The notes under the pieces were generated by a model. That model saw only the letters and a program-made list of their open reading frames with translations. It was not told the DNA's origin and made no database searches. A stretch of 64,000 bases of DNA from Nocardia sp. NBC_00403 (GTDB lineage Bacteria > Actinomycetota > Actinomycetes > Mycobacteriales > Mycobacteriaceae), in the NCBI RefSeq assembly GCF_036046055.1, contig NZ_CP107939.1, positions 8,308,001-8,372,000 on the forward strand, read 5' to 3'. A program made the translations under genes and the position numbers. Every line of letters starts with the position of its first letter. Position 1 is the first letter of the stretch. Of the stretch, positions 25,390-35,176 are shown piece after piece.

Positions 25390-27681
25390 ATGGCGACAAT
25401 CGAATATTTACGGACCGATCCCGAATTGCCGCCCGTCGGCGTTGTCGATCGGTCTCCGATAACCCCGGCCAAGAAGGCGGTGTTCGCCGTCATCGCGGTT
25501 CTCGGCGCGGTCGCGTGGGCCGTGGTCGCCATCGCACGAGGCGAGAACGTCAACGCCGTGTGGATCGTGATCGCGGCGGTCTGTAGCTACGTGATCGCTT
25601 TCCAGTTCTACGCAAGGCTCATCGAATACAAGATCACCAAGCCGCGCGACGACGTGGCAACGCCCGCTGAAGAAATGGAAAACGGCAAGGACTATATGCC
25701 GATGGACCGGCGGGTGCTCTTCGGACACCACTTCGCCGCCATCGCGGGCGCTGGTCCGCTGGTCGGTCCGGTGCTCGCCGCGCAAATGGGCTACCTGCCG
25801 GGCACGATCTGGATCATCGTCGGCGTCGTTTTCGCGGGTGCGGTGCAGGACTACCTGGTGCTGTGGGCCTCGTCGAAGCGCCGCGGCCGTTCGCTCGGGC
25901 AGATGGCCCGTGACGAGCTCGGCCCGATCGGCGGCGTCGCGGCGATCGTTGCGGTGCTGGTGATCATGATGATCCTGCTCGCGGTGCTCGGCATCGTGGT
26001 CGTGCAGGCGCTCGCCGCGGTCAAGGGCGCGGACGGCCAACTGCACGGTGGCAGCCCGTGGGGCGTGTTCTCCATCGGCATGACCATCCCGATCGCCCTT
26101 TTCATGGGCGTCTACCTGCGGTACGTGCGACCGGGCCGGGTCGGGGAGGTCTCCGTTGTCGGGTTCGCACTGTTGCTGCTCGCCATTATTTCCGGGCGCT
26201 GGGTCTCCGAGTCCGGTTGGGGCCGTGACCTGTTCACCCTGTCCGGCACCACCATCGCGTGGATGCTGATCCTCTACGGCTTCGTCGCCTCGGTGCTGCC
26301 GGTGTGGCTGCTGCTCGCACCGCGCGATTACCTGTCGACCTTCATGAAGATCGGCACCATCGGCCTGCTCGCCATCGGCATCGTGATCACCATGCCGGTG
26401 CTGAAGGCCCCCGCGGTGTCGGAGTTCGCGCACACCGGCAACGGTCCGTCCTTCGCCGGCAGTCTGTTCCCGTTCCTGTTCATCACCATCGCGTGTGGTG
26501 CGCTGTCGGGATTCCACTCCCTTGTCTCCTCCGGCACCACGCCCAAGCTGCTGGAGAAGCAGTCGCACGCGCGGATGATCGGCTACGGCGGCATGCTGAT
26601 GGAGTCGTTCGTCGCGATCATGGCGATTATCACCGCCAGCATCATCGACCAGCACCTGTACTTTGCGATGAACGCGGGCGCCGGGCTCACCGGCGGAACC
26701 GCCGACAAGGCGGCCGCCTACACCAATTCGCTCGGGCTCAGCGGTGACCCCATCACCGCCGCAGAACTCACCAGGGCCGCGACCGAGGTCGGCGAGACCA
26801 GCATCGTCTCGCGCACCGGTGGCGCGCCGACGCTGGCGGTGGGTATGTCCCAGGTGATGTCGCAGTTCCTCGGCGGCTCCGGCATGAAGGCGTTCTGGTA
26901 CCACTTCGCGATCATGTTCGAAGCGCTGTTCATCCTCACCACGATCGACGCGGGCACCCGTGTCGCGCGCTTCATGCTCTCGGACTCCCTCGGCAATCTC
27001 GGCGGCCCCGCCAAGAAGTTCAAGGACCCGTCGTGGCGGCCCGGCGCGTGGATCTGCTCGGCCGTCGTGGTCGCCGCATGGGGTTCGGTGCTGCTGATGG
27101 GTGTCACCGATCCACTGGGCGGCATCTACACGCTGTATCCGCTGTTCGGCATTTCCAACCAGCTGCTCGCGGCAATCGCGCTGACCGTTGTGCTGACCAT
27201 TCTGATCAAGAAGGGCCTGGTCAAGTGGGCCTGGATCCCGGCGCTGCCGCTGATCTGGGATCTGACAGTGACCATGACCGCGTCCTGGCAGAAGATCTTC
27301 TCGGCCGATCCGAAGCTGGGATACTGGAAGCAGCACAGTAACTACAGCACGGCCCGCGATGCCGGAAAGCTGTTGGCGCCTGCCAAGAATGTCGACGACA
27401 TGGACAAGATCGTGCGCAACACGTTCATCCAGGGCAGTTTGTCGATCATCTTCGCGGTGCTCGTGCTGATCGTGGCGGTGGTCGGCGTCGTGGTCTGTGT
27501 GCGCGCGTGGCGTGCGGGCGGCGGCCCGAGCAGCGAATCACCGGAGGAACCCTCGAAAATCTTCGCGCCACGTGGGTTCATCGCCACTCCCGCGGAGAAG
27601 GAAGTACAGAAGGAATGGGACGCCCTGATCGAATCGGGGCAGGTCCGCGCGCCGGGCGCCGCACACGCCCGAGGGCATTGA
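25390..27681 (+). CDS. cstA: Carbon starvation protein CstA (peptide/pyruvate transporter)
   Basis: A 763-residue membrane protein with many transmembrane helices. The family core is unmistakable: MDRRVLFGHHFAAIAGAG and PLVGPVLAAQMGYLPGTIW near residues 110-145, then GFHSLVSSGTTPKLLEK and LTTIDAGTRVARF. CstA proteins import peptides or pyruvate under carbon limitation. AGGAGA precedes the ATG at 25390. The frame is open upstream to 25339 without support. A small YbdD-like gene overlaps its stop, as in other CstA loci. An AT-rich patch near 25270-25280 may be part of the promoter. Confidence 0.95.
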   Translation: MATIEYLRTDPELPPVGVVDRSPITPAKKAVFAVIAVLGAVAWAVVAIARGENVNAVWIVIAAVCSYVIAFQFYARLIEYKITKPRDDVATPAEEMENGKDYMPMDRRVLFGHHFAAIAGAGPLVGPVLAAQMGYLPGTIWIIVGVVFAGAVQDYLVLWASSKRRGRSLGQMARDELGPIGGVAAIVAVLVIMMILLAVLGIVVVQALAAVKGADGQLHGGSPWGVFSIGMTIPIALFMGVYLRYVRPGRVGEVSVVGFALLLLAIISGRWVSESGWGRDLFTLSGTTIAWMLILYGFVASVLPVWLLLAPRDYLSTFMKIGTIGLLAIGIVITMPVLKAPAVSEFAHTGNGPSFAGSLFPFLFITIACGALSGFHSLVSSGTTPKLLEKQSHARMIGYGGMLMESFVAIMAIITASIIDQHLYFAMNAGAGLTGGTADKAAAYTNSLGLSGDPITAAELTRAATEVGETSIVSRTGGAPTLAVGMSQVMSQFLGGSGMKAFWYHFAIMFEALFILTTIDAGTRVARFMLSDSLGNLGGPAKKFKDPSWRPGAWICSAVVVAAWGSVLLMGVTDPLGGIYTLYPLFGISNQLLAAIALTVVLTILIKKGLVKWAWIPALPLIWDLTVTMTASWQKIFSADPKLGYWKQHSNYSTARDAGKLLAPAKNVDDMDKIVRNTFIQGSLSIIFAVLVLIVAVVGVVVCVRAWRAGGGPSSESPEEPSKIFAPRGFIATPAEKEVQKEWDALIESGQVRAPGAAHARGH

Positions 27682-27938
27682 CCGCATCCGACGCCCCGCG
27701 CACCGGCCGGTCTCCGCGACCGGCCGGTGCGCGGCTGCGCGCAGCCGCAACCGCCTGCGGCACTACGGTGCGCGCGCTCGGCTGGTGGTTCAACTCAGTT
27801 CTCGGCGGTCAGGACTATCAGCGCTATATCGCGCACCTGCGCCGAGCCCATCCCGGCTGCGAAATCCCCACCGAACGGGAGTACTGGCGTACCCGCCACG
27901 CCGACGCCGATCGCAACCCCAGCAACCGCTGCTGCTGA
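27678..27938 (+). CDS. YbdD/YjiX family small protein, CstA partner
   Basis: An 86-residue protein whose C-terminal 65 residues match the YbdD family: WWFNSVLGGQDYQRYIAHLR, HPGCEIPTEREYWRTRH and the closing RCC. These small proteins are encoded next to CstA/BtsT-type transporters and are thought to assist them. The only suitable start is a TTG at 27678, which overlaps the cstA stop codon (TTGA) with GAGGG just ahead, so translation is probably coupled. The proline/arginine-rich first 20 residues are poorly conserved, so the true start could differ. Confidence 0.8.
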   Translation: MTASDAPRTGRSPRPAGARLRAAATACGTTVRALGWWFNSVLGGQDYQRYIAHLRRAHPGCEIPTEREYWRTRHADADRNPSNRCC

Positions 27939-27939
27939 G

Positions 27940-27951
27940 CCCCCAAGGGGG
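27940..27951. other. Short GC palindrome after the CstA operon
   Basis: CCCCC-AA-GGGGG directly after the YbdD-like stop codon. It could be a small terminator stem, but it is too short to be sure. Confidence 0.3.
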
Positions 27952-27995
27952 TAGTGGCGGATTTCCGCTAGCGCACAACGAGGGTTGCTGCCATT

Positions 27996-29684
27996 GTGGT
28001 TGGGGTGACGATCACGGCATTGGATTTCGAGCGCTGCTACCGGGCGGTGTCCACCAAGGACTCCCGCTTCGACGGCCAGTTCTTCACGGCGGTGCGCACC
28101 ACCGGAATCTATTGCCGCCCTTCGTGTCCGGCGATCACGCCGAAGCCGACCAATGTGACCTTCCTGCCGACGGCCGCGGCAGCACAACAGGCCGGATATC
28201 GCGCATGCCGCCGCTGTCTGCCCGATGCCGCGCCGGGATCGCCGCTCTGGAACACCCGCGCAGATCTGGCCGCCCGAGCGATGCGGCTCATCGGTGACGG
28301 CGTCATCGAACGCGGCGGGGTGCCCGCGCTTGCCGCAACGCTCGGCTACTCGCAACGCCAGCTGACCCGGGTGCTCACCACCGAGCTCGGCGCCGGGCCG
28401 CTGGCCTTGGCGCGAGCGCACCGCGCGCACACGGCCCGGCTGCTGATCCAGACCACCAGCATGCCGATGTCCGACATCGCCTTCGCCGCCGGATTCGCCA
28501 GTATCCGTCAGTTCAACGACACCGTGCGCGAAGTGTTCGCGGTCAGCCCAACCACCATGCGCACCGAGGCCCAGCGGGTGACGCGCTCGGGGAACGGTCA
28601 GGTGGTCGCGCCGACGAATGGTTCGCTGACACTGCGGTTGCCCTACCGGGAGCCGCTGGATCGGGCGTGGCTGGAGTGGTTCCTGTCTTCACATGTGGCC
28701 CCCGGGATGGAGCTGTGGGAGGACCGCGCCTACACGAGAAACCTGCGCACGCCGCACGGGCACGCAACGATCCGGCTGAGCTTCCAAAGCGACCATGTGC
28801 GCGCCGAACTGGCGCTGCACGATATGCGTGACCTGGCCCCGACCGTCGCGCGCGTACGCCATCTGCTGGATCTGGACGCCGACCCGGTCGGCATCGATGA
28901 GGCGCTCGGTGCCGGTCCCGCCGCTGTGCCGACGGAGCAGAGCCGGGTGACCCGATTGGACTACGAAACGGTGGCCTCGCGGCGAGCGGCGGCACACCGC
29001 CCCGACGCTGCGGAGTTCATACCCGACGGTGCCGACCTGCCCGACGCGGGGACCGCACCCGCACAGCACCCGTTCAATGTCGGTGTGACCGTACGCACCA
29101 CTGATCACCGTCAGCCTGCCTTCACACCGGGAATCCGGGTGCCCGGGTGCCTGGATGGACCGGAGTTGTTGCTACGCACCATGATCGGGCAACAGATCTC
29201 GGTCTCCGCGGCCGCCACCCACACCGCGCGGCTGGTCGAGGCACTCGGCGAGCACGTGGATGGACCGGTGCCGTTGCTCTTCCCGACTCCCGACGCGATC
29301 GCCGAACGCGGCGCGGAGGTACTGACCGGCCCCGCGCGGCGTATCCGCTCGATCCTCGCCGTCGCCGAGGCACTCGCCGCAGGCGAGCTCGTGCTGCACC
29401 AAGGCCGCACCGCAACGGATTTGCGGCGCGAACTCATGGGTCTCGATGGTGTCGGACCGTGGACCGCCGACTACGTCACCATGCGCCTGCTCGCCGACCC
29501 GGACATCCTGCTCGATACCGACCTGGTGGTACGGCAGGGCGCCGGCCTGCTCGGCCTCGACCTCACCGACACCTCCCGCTGGGCGCCGTGGCGTTCGTAT
29601 CTGTCCATGCACCTGTGGAAGACGGCACTGGCGGGCCGCGGCACCAAGGCGGCGGCTCGTTCGAAGCCACGCACCAACTCCTGA
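27996..29684 (+). CDS. Ada-AlkA fusion: methylphosphotriester sensor/activator with 3-methyladenine glycosylase
   Basis: A protein of up to 562 residues in three parts. Residues 10-75 are the Ada zinc domain with cysteines 40, 44, 71 and 74 (IYCRPSC, RACRRC); C40 is the expected methyl acceptor. Residues 85-190 are an AraC helix-turn-helix (LGYSQRQLTRVLTTELG, MSDIAFAAGFASIRQFND). Residues 205-300 are the AlkA N-terminal fold, and 375-545 the HhH-GPD glycosylase with MGLDGVGPWTADYVTMRL and D509 as likely catalytic acid. About 70 residues (308-377) are inserted between the two AlkA parts and have no counterpart I recognise. Starts at GTG 27996 or 28005 are both possible. ogt follows 34 bp downstream. 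Confidence 0.92.
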   Translation: MVGVTITALDFERCYRAVSTKDSRFDGQFFTAVRTTGIYCRPSCPAITPKPTNVTFLPTAAAAQQAGYRACRRCLPDAAPGSPLWNTRADLAARAMRLIGDGVIERGGVPALAATLGYSQRQLTRVLTTELGAGPLALARAHRAHTARLLIQTTSMPMSDIAFAAGFASIRQFNDTVREVFAVSPTTMRTEAQRVTRSGNGQVVAPTNGSLTLRLPYREPLDRAWLEWFLSSHVAPGMELWEDRAYTRNLRTPHGHATIRLSFQSDHVRAELALHDMRDLAPTVARVRHLLDLDADPVGIDEALGAGPAAVPTEQSRVTRLDYETVASRRAAAHRPDAAEFIPDGADLPDAGTAPAQHPFNVGVTVRTTDHRQPAFTPGIRVPGCLDGPELLLRTMIGQQISVSAAATHTARLVEALGEHVDGPVPLLFPTPDAIAERGAEVLTGPARRIRSILAVAEALAAGELVLHQGRTATDLRRELMGLDGVGPWTADYVTMRLLADPDILLDTDLVVRQGAGLLGLDLTDTSRWAPWRSYLSMHLWKTALAGRGTKAAARSKPRTNS

Positions 29685-29718
29685 TCACCCCTGCCAACTC
29701 GAAAGCGAGTGCCCAATC

Positions 29719-30309
29719 GTGACTGCTGCGATTGCAATTCCCCACGAAACTGTCCAACCAGCAACCACCACAGCTGATTTCGCAATCACCGAAACGCCGA
29801 TCGGCCCATTCACGGCACTGGTGGATGCCGACGGGGCGGTATTGGCCTCCGGCTGGACCGCCGACGCCGAGAACCTGCGCGGGCTGATCCACCCGAGCCT
29901 GCGACCCGCCGAATTACGCCACCGTGATTCCCTCGGCGAAGTGACCCGAGCGATCACCGCCTATCACGACGGTGATCTGACGGCGATCGACGACATTCCC
30001 GTCCGCCAGCAATCCGGCGAATTCCTCGTGCACGCGTGGGAAGTGCTGCGGACCGTCCCCGCGGGGAGCCCGATCACCTACACCGACTATGCCGTGATCT
30101 CCGGCCGCCCCAACGCCACCCGCGCGGCCGCCAACGCCTGTGCGCGCAACGCCGCCGCCCTCTTCGTCCCCTGCCATCGCATCTTCCGCATCGGTGGCGC
30201 TCTCGGCGGCTTCCGCTGGGGACTGGAGGTGAAGCGCTGGCTGCTCAACCACGAAAGCCCCACGTATCAGCTGGGACTGAGCAGTCTGAGGACCGACCCG
30301 AATTCCTGA
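29719..30309 (+). CDS. ogt: Methylated-DNA--protein-cysteine methyltransferase
   Basis: A 196-residue O6-alkylguanine alkyltransferase. VPCHRIFRIGGALGGFRWGLEVKRWLL contains the acceptor cysteine (PCHR) and the DNA-binding wing. PAGSPITYTDYAVISGRPNATRAAANA is the helix-turn-helix. The first 90 residues form the usual variable domain. The GTG at 29719 is the best start. It follows the Ada-AlkA gene by 34 bp on the same strand, so both belong to one adaptive-response operon that the Ada domain probably activates. Confidence 0.93.
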   Translation: MTAAIAIPHETVQPATTTADFAITETPIGPFTALVDADGAVLASGWTADAENLRGLIHPSLRPAELRHRDSLGEVTRAITAYHDGDLTAIDDIPVRQQSGEFLVHAWEVLRTVPAGSPITYTDYAVISGRPNATRAAANACARNAAALFVPCHRIFRIGGALGGFRWGLEVKRWLLNHESPTYQLGLSSLRTDPNS

Positions 30310-30438
30310 CAGCCGAACGCCGTGGCCGACATCGACGCGCCCGCACTTCCTGCACTACGTCGGCGAAACATCGCGGCGGCGAACAAGGCGGTGCCGTTGT
30401 GGCCGACGGCTGCGCTCGTCGCCGGTGCCGAGGGAAAA

Positions 30439-33400
30439 TCAGGCGACAGTAGTTTCGAGGCGGGAGCCTGCGCGGCCACGCAGGACGTGCAGGCGGCTCG
30501 GGATGCGTTGGCGCATTTCGTCGACATGGCTGACAACACCGACTACCCGGCCGCCGTCACGGAGTTCGTCCAATACGCCCATCACAGCATCGAGCGTGTC
30601 GGCGTCGAGGCCACCGAAACCTTCGTCGATGAAGAGGGTGTCCAGGACCAGGCCGCCCGACTCGGCGGCGACCGTGTCCGCCAGACCGAGCGCCAATGAT
30701 AGTGAGGCCATGAAGGTTTCGCCACCGGAGAGGGTTTTCGCGGGGCGAACAGCGCCGGTGTAGTCGTCGCGGATATCGAGACCGAGGCCGCCGCGACGGC
30801 CACGCGGGCCGGCCTTGTCGGAATGGACGAATTCGTAGCGGCCACCCGACATTCGGCGCAGCCGGACCGATCCGGCCAGTGCGACCTCCTCGAGGCGAGC
30901 GGCGAGCACATAGGAGCGCAAGGACATTCGACGGTTGTTCTCGCCCCTGCCGGCGACCACCTCGGCCAGCGCGGCGAGCTCCTCATGGGCGCGCTGCACG
31001 GGGGCGATGCGCTCCACCGCCGCCCACAGCTGACCGCCGAGACGCTCCAACTGGCTCACCCGACGTGACGCCTCCGCGTGCGCGGCGACCGCGACGTTCA
31101 GCTCGGCCTGCGTGGCGGTCACCAACGCCTCCAGCTCCGCGAGATCGCCGGGTTCGGCTCTGGCCGCCGCTTGGATATCCGGTTCCGCGAGAACGGCTTC
31201 CGCGTGGGCGCGAGCCCGGTCTGCGGTCACCAGCTCGGCTTCGATCTCGGCTTGCCGCTGCGCTGTGCGCGCGGCCGCCGTCACCACCCGCGCGTAGGCG
31301 GTCAGCATAGCCACGTCGTCGCGCCGTACGGCGGCTGGTTCGGATCCCGTACCGAGCGCACGCGCATCGACCGGTTCGCTATCTGCAGCCGAACTGTTGG
31401 TATCGACGACGCCTCGCCGCGGATCCGGCGGATCTCCGGCCACTGCAAAACCCGCTGCTATTGCGAGACTTTCGACGCGGTCGGCGACTACGGTCACCTG
31501 TTCGGCGGCAGTCGCGGCGTCATGGCGCGCGTCGCGCAGCGCGGTGGCGTCGGCGATCAGAGTGTGCAGGCGGGCGCGGCGGCGATCAATCGTCTCGTCA
31601 GCACCGGCGGCGGCGCGCAGCCGGGCGGTGAGTTCGGCGAGGCGGGTGGTCGTGGCCGAGATGCCTGCGGCGACCGTGCTCCGGCGGGTGTCGGATCGAC
31701 GGAGTTCCTCGTGCAGGCGCAGTTCATCGGCCCGCAGGCGGGACAGCTCGGCCGTGAGGCCCTCGGACCGGCCCGCAAGTTCGGCGGCGTCCTCGTAGCG
31801 ATCGGTGGCGGCGCGCAGCGTGGCGGCCAGTTCGACTCGGTCGGCATCGCCGCCGCGCGCGATCAGCGCCTCGATGTCGCGTTCCAAGGTGGTGATGTGC
31901 GACAGCACGCGGTCGCGGGCGTCCTCGGCGGCGCGTTCCGCTGCGGCCGCGGCATCCTCGGCATCCTTGGATACGGCGCTGGCAGCCGGCCGGGCGGGCG
32001 CGGGATGGTCGGCGGAGCCGCACACCGTGCACGGCTGTCCTTCCGACAGCTGTCCGGCGAGTTCGGCGGCCATCCCGGCCAGCCTGCGCTCACGCAGGTC
32101 CAGCACCCGTTCTTTGGCGTCGTTGTGCGCGGTGCGGGTCGACTCGAATTCGATCCGTGCACGGTCGAGAGCGCTTCTGTGTCCGGCGATCTCGACGGCG
32201 GCTGCCGCCGCGATCTGCAGGCGTTCGCATTCGGCGGACACCCCGGGCAGCGAAGCCGCGGCCTCGGTGGCCTCGCGCAGCCTGCCCTCTGTGGTGACGA
32301 TCGATCCGGGGAGCTCTTCGCGCAGCCGAGTCAGCTCGCAGACCCGGGCGGTCAGTGTGGCGGCCTCGTCGTGCAGGCCGGACAGCTCAGTGGTCAGCGT
32401 GGTCGCTACGGCCGCGTCGGCGGCGACCTCGTCGAGCGCGCCGATCTGACCGCTCCACCGCCGAATGGCCGCATCGATATCGGCGTCTACACCGGCGATC
32501 GGGGACGCGTCGGCACCAGCCTCGATGGCAATCAGGTCGATCCCAGCGATATCGGCGGCCGCTGGTTCGCCGAGCAGGCCGGCCAGTCGCGCGGCGATGC
32601 GCTGAGATTCGTCGGCCTTGCGGCGCGCGTGCATGACGGCCGCACGAGCCTCGCCGATCGCCTCGTCGACCGGCGCTGCGCGACGGGCTGATTCGAGTTC
32701 GGCTTGCAGATCAGCGCGGTGCACGGCACCGCTGATGTACTCGTCGAGCTGTTGTCGGGCGACTGCCATCCGGCGGCGCAGCTCGTGCACCCGGCGCTGC
32801 TGCTCGGCGAGGGTCCGCACGCGCACCGACTCTTGTTGCCTACCTTCGGATTCCGCTGCGGCAGCCGCCAGTTCGGCACGGGCGGTGGCGAGCAGGTCCT
32901 GCGACCACGACACCGCCTCCAGCGTCTCGACGGATTCGGCGCGGCCGAGTCCCACCGCACCTCGAATCTCGGCGATCAGTTGATTGATCCCGTCCTTGCT
33001 CGCCTCGACCTCGACGGCCGACGCTCGGCGCTTGTCGGCCAGCCACTGCTCGGCCGTGCCGAATCGTTCGGTGTCGAAGAGCTTTTCGAGCAGCTTCTCG
33101 CGATCCTCGTTGTCCGATCGCAGGAATCGCGCGAAATCACCCTGTGGCAGCAACACCACCTGGAAGAACTGTTCGGCACTCATACCGAGCAATCGGACTA
33201 TTTCCTCGCCGATATCCGGTATGCGAGAGAGGTTCTGGCCCTGCCCATCCAACCATTCCAACGTCGCTTTGGCCTGTTCGGTACGGACGCCGCTGCCACG
33301 CACCTTGGGCCGCTCGAACTCTGCGGTGCGCGTCAACCGCACTCGCCGCCCGCCGAGCGTCGCCTCCAAAACCACGCGTGGCGGCGTCTGCTCGGGCGCA

Positions 33401-33609
33401 TGATCGGAATGCAACCGCTTTCCCTCGCCGCGTGCGCCGGGCACCTTGTTGTACAGCGCGAACGCGATCGCATCCAGCACGGTGGTTTTGCCCGCACCGG
33501 TCTGGCCGTGCAGCAGGAACAACCCGTCCGCGCCGAGCGCGTCGAAGTCGACGACTGTTGTTCCGGCGAACGGGCCGAACGCGGTCATCTCGAGCCGGTG
33601 CAGTCTCAC
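30439..33609 (-). CDS. sbcC: SbcC: SMC-like ATPase subunit of the SbcCD nuclease
   Basis: A 1056-residue Rad50-like protein. The Walker A loop is GQTGAGKTT (residues 35-43). Two long coiled coils flank a zinc hook, CTVC, near residue 525. The ABC signature LSGGETFMASLSLALGLAD lies near 955 and Walker B (LFIDEGFGGLD) follows. With SbcD it opens hairpins and processes DNA double-strand ends. The gene lies 181 bp downstream of sbcD on the same strand; that gap shows nothing. It converges with ogt. Confidence 0.96.
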   Translation of the reverse strand: MRLHRLEMTAFGPFAGTTVVDFDALGADGLFLLHGQTGAGKTTVLDAIAFALYNKVPGARGEGKRLHSDHAPEQTPPRVVLEATLGGRRVRLTRTAEFERPKVRGSGVRTEQAKATLEWLDGQGQNLSRIPDIGEEIVRLLGMSAEQFFQVVLLPQGDFARFLRSDNEDREKLLEKLFDTERFGTAEQWLADKRRASAVEVEASKDGINQLIAEIRGAVGLGRAESVETLEAVSWSQDLLATARAELAAAAAESEGRQQESVRVRTLAEQQRRVHELRRRMAVARQQLDEYISGAVHRADLQAELESARRAAPVDEAIGEARAAVMHARRKADESQRIAARLAGLLGEPAAADIAGIDLIAIEAGADASPIAGVDADIDAAIRRWSGQIGALDEVAADAAVATTLTTELSGLHDEAATLTARVCELTRLREELPGSIVTTEGRLREATEAAASLPGVSAECERLQIAAAAAVEIAGHRSALDRARIEFESTRTAHNDAKERVLDLRERRLAGMAAELAGQLSEGQPCTVCGSADHPAPARPAASAVSKDAEDAAAAAERAAEDARDRVLSHITTLERDIEALIARGGDADRVELAATLRAATDRYEDAAELAGRSEGLTAELSRLRADELRLHEELRRSDTRRSTVAAGISATTTRLAELTARLRAAAGADETIDRRRARLHTLIADATALRDARHDAATAAEQVTVVADRVESLAIAAGFAVAGDPPDPRRGVVDTNSSAADSEPVDARALGTGSEPAAVRRDDVAMLTAYARVVTAAARTAQRQAEIEAELVTADRARAHAEAVLAEPDIQAAARAEPGDLAELEALVTATQAELNVAVAAHAEASRRVSQLERLGGQLWAAVERIAPVQRAHEELAALAEVVAGRGENNRRMSLRSYVLAARLEEVALAGSVRLRRMSGGRYEFVHSDKAGPRGRRGGLGLDIRDDYTGAVRPAKTLSGGETFMASLSLALGLADTVAAESGGLVLDTLFIDEGFGGLDADTLDAVMGVLDELRDGGRVVGVVSHVDEMRQRIPSRLHVLRGRAGSRLETTVA

Positions 33610-33790
33610 GCGACGGCCCCGACGCCAGGCAGCGCAGACAGATGTATCGCGGAGCGGAGCCGGTGGTCACCGCAGGCCCGCAACCTCGAGCCCGGCCACG
33701 TTGGTTCTGCGCCACCCGAGGTCACCCGATCCACGTCCGACACGCGAAGCGGTAGCCCGGATCGCCCTCCACCGGCGCGAGCGTCCGTGC

Positions 33791-34969
33791 TCACGCGGAC
33801 AATTCCTGGGTCGTGCCGCTCGCCGCCGTTACCGCGTCCGGTTCGGTGACTGCCGCCGCGAGAGCTCGTTCCAGCCACTGCATGTCGCTTGCGGTCGGCA
33901 CCCCACGGACATCGGCGAGGAAGCTCTGCGCTACATCGGTGTCGCGGCGGCCGTGCACTCGTTCACGGTAGCGCAGCTCCGGATTGCCCTCCGGGCGTGC
34001 CCATTCCACGTGCACGGCATGCGGGAAGCGTTCGCGGAGCTTGCGCATGGCATCGACGGGGCGCGCGTGGTCGGTGAGGGTGGCCGAGACGTAATGGTCC
34101 TCGGCCGCGGTGTGCACCGGGTCGGCGAGCAGTTCGTCGAGAGTGCCGGTGAGCTTGCTCAGCCCGCGCACCGGCGGCAGGTCGTGGCGGCGCACCGATT
34201 GCAGCCCTTCGGCATCCAGATCGATGATCCAGACGGCTTTGCGGTGGGAGTTCTCCGCGAACGAGTACGGCAGCGGTGAACCCGAGTAGCGGACCGACTC
34301 CGACAGGGACTGTGGCGAATGCAGGTGACCGAGGGCAACGTAGTCGATGCCCTCGAATGCCGACATCGGCACCGTCTCCACCCCGCCGACCGAAATGGAT
34401 CGCTCCGAGCCTGTCGCTTCCCCACCGACGACGAAGGCGTGTGCGAGCACCACCGTGCGCGTTCCCGGCCGCGCGGCGATATCGGCCCGTATCCGGCCCA
34501 TGGCTGCGTCCAGGATCTCCGCATGCGAACGTGCCTGCGGCACACCGAGTTCGGCGCGGGTGATCTCCGGCTCCAGGTAGGGGATCCCGTAGAAGGCGAC
34601 CTCACCGTGTTCGTCGGTCAGCAGTACCGGCCGGTCGGCATCGGCGACGGTGGTGCGCAGATACAGACCGCCCGCGGCCGCGAAACTGGCTCCCGCGCCG
34701 AGGCGGGCGGGAGAATCATGGTTGCCAGCGGTCGCGACGATCTGCGCTCCGGCCGCGCGGATGGCCTCGAAACCTCGATTACATACGGCGATCGCATCGG
34801 AGCTCGGGATGGACCTGTCGTACACGTCGCCCGGCACCACAACGACGTCCACCGACTCCGCGACCACCAGGTCGGCGATGGCAGCCAGCGACCGAGCTTG
34901 GTCGGTTAGGAGGTCGACCCCATGGAACGTGCGGCCGATGTGCCAGTCCGAGGTGTGCAACATCCGCAT
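33791..34969 (-). CDS. sbcD: SbcD: nuclease subunit of the SbcCD complex
   Basis: A 392-residue Mre11-like metallophosphoesterase. The metal-binding motifs are SDWHIG, GDVYDRS, GNHDSP, AHAF and GHLHSP, all intact. The N-terminus MRMLHTSDWHIGRTFHG matches the family. The C-terminal cap is the usual variable part. It precedes sbcC, so the pair is probably cotranscribed. Directly upstream (35011-35520) lies a composite repeat that also occurs in the same orientation upstream of fumC. Confidence 0.95.
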   Translation of the reverse strand: MRMLHTSDWHIGRTFHGVDLLTDQARSLAAIADLVVAESVDVVVVPGDVYDRSIPSSDAIAVCNRGFEAIRAAGAQIVATAGNHDSPARLGAGASFAAAGGLYLRTTVADADRPVLLTDEHGEVAFYGIPYLEPEITRAELGVPQARSHAEILDAAMGRIRADIAARPGTRTVVLAHAFVVGGEATGSERSISVGGVETVPMSAFEGIDYVALGHLHSPQSLSESVRYSGSPLPYSFAENSHRKAVWIIDLDAEGLQSVRRHDLPPVRGLSKLTGTLDELLADPVHTAAEDHYVSATLTDHARPVDAMRKLRERFPHAVHVEWARPEGNPELRYRERVHGRRDTDVAQSFLADVRGVPTASDMQWLERALAAAVTEPDAVTAASGTTQELSA

Positions 34970-35010
34970 GCCGCGAAACCGTAGGCGAACCCACCGACAG
35001 ACTCAATTTT

Positions 35011-35176
35011 TTGGCAGCGCCTGCGGCGCGGCGTGTTCGCGGCCCCCTTGGTCTCGCTTCCGAGCCGTCGAGACTCGCGCCTGCGGCGCATGCGCTTCGA
35101 CGACTCGGAAGCGAGACGGGCCGCGAACTCTAGTGCTCGGTCTCGCTTCGCTCGGAAGACATCATCGTGCCGAGTG
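35011..35176 (-). repeat. 166-bp hairpin module, copy upstream of sbcD
   Basis: This 166-bp segment is the reverse complement of 44801-44966 with six mismatches by my count. Its core is a stem whose 21-base arms are 35051-35071 and 35097-35117, with one mismatch. Its sbcD-proximal end holds a degenerate CAGCGCC-GCA-GGCGCTG palindrome. Read in the direction of the downstream gene it has the same order as the copy before fumC and ends 42 bp before the sbcD start. The open frames across it look like shadow coding. Confidence 0.85.

Noticed and set aside
25408..27336. 642-codon antisense frame inside cstA
   Set aside because: It is rich in His, Arg, Asp and Gln, as expected for the complement of a membrane-protein gene; it has no start signal and no domain.
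33610..33790. Possible small gene between sbcD and sbcC
   Set aside because: The frames there are shadows of the sbcC region; no start signal or conserved peptide is seen.
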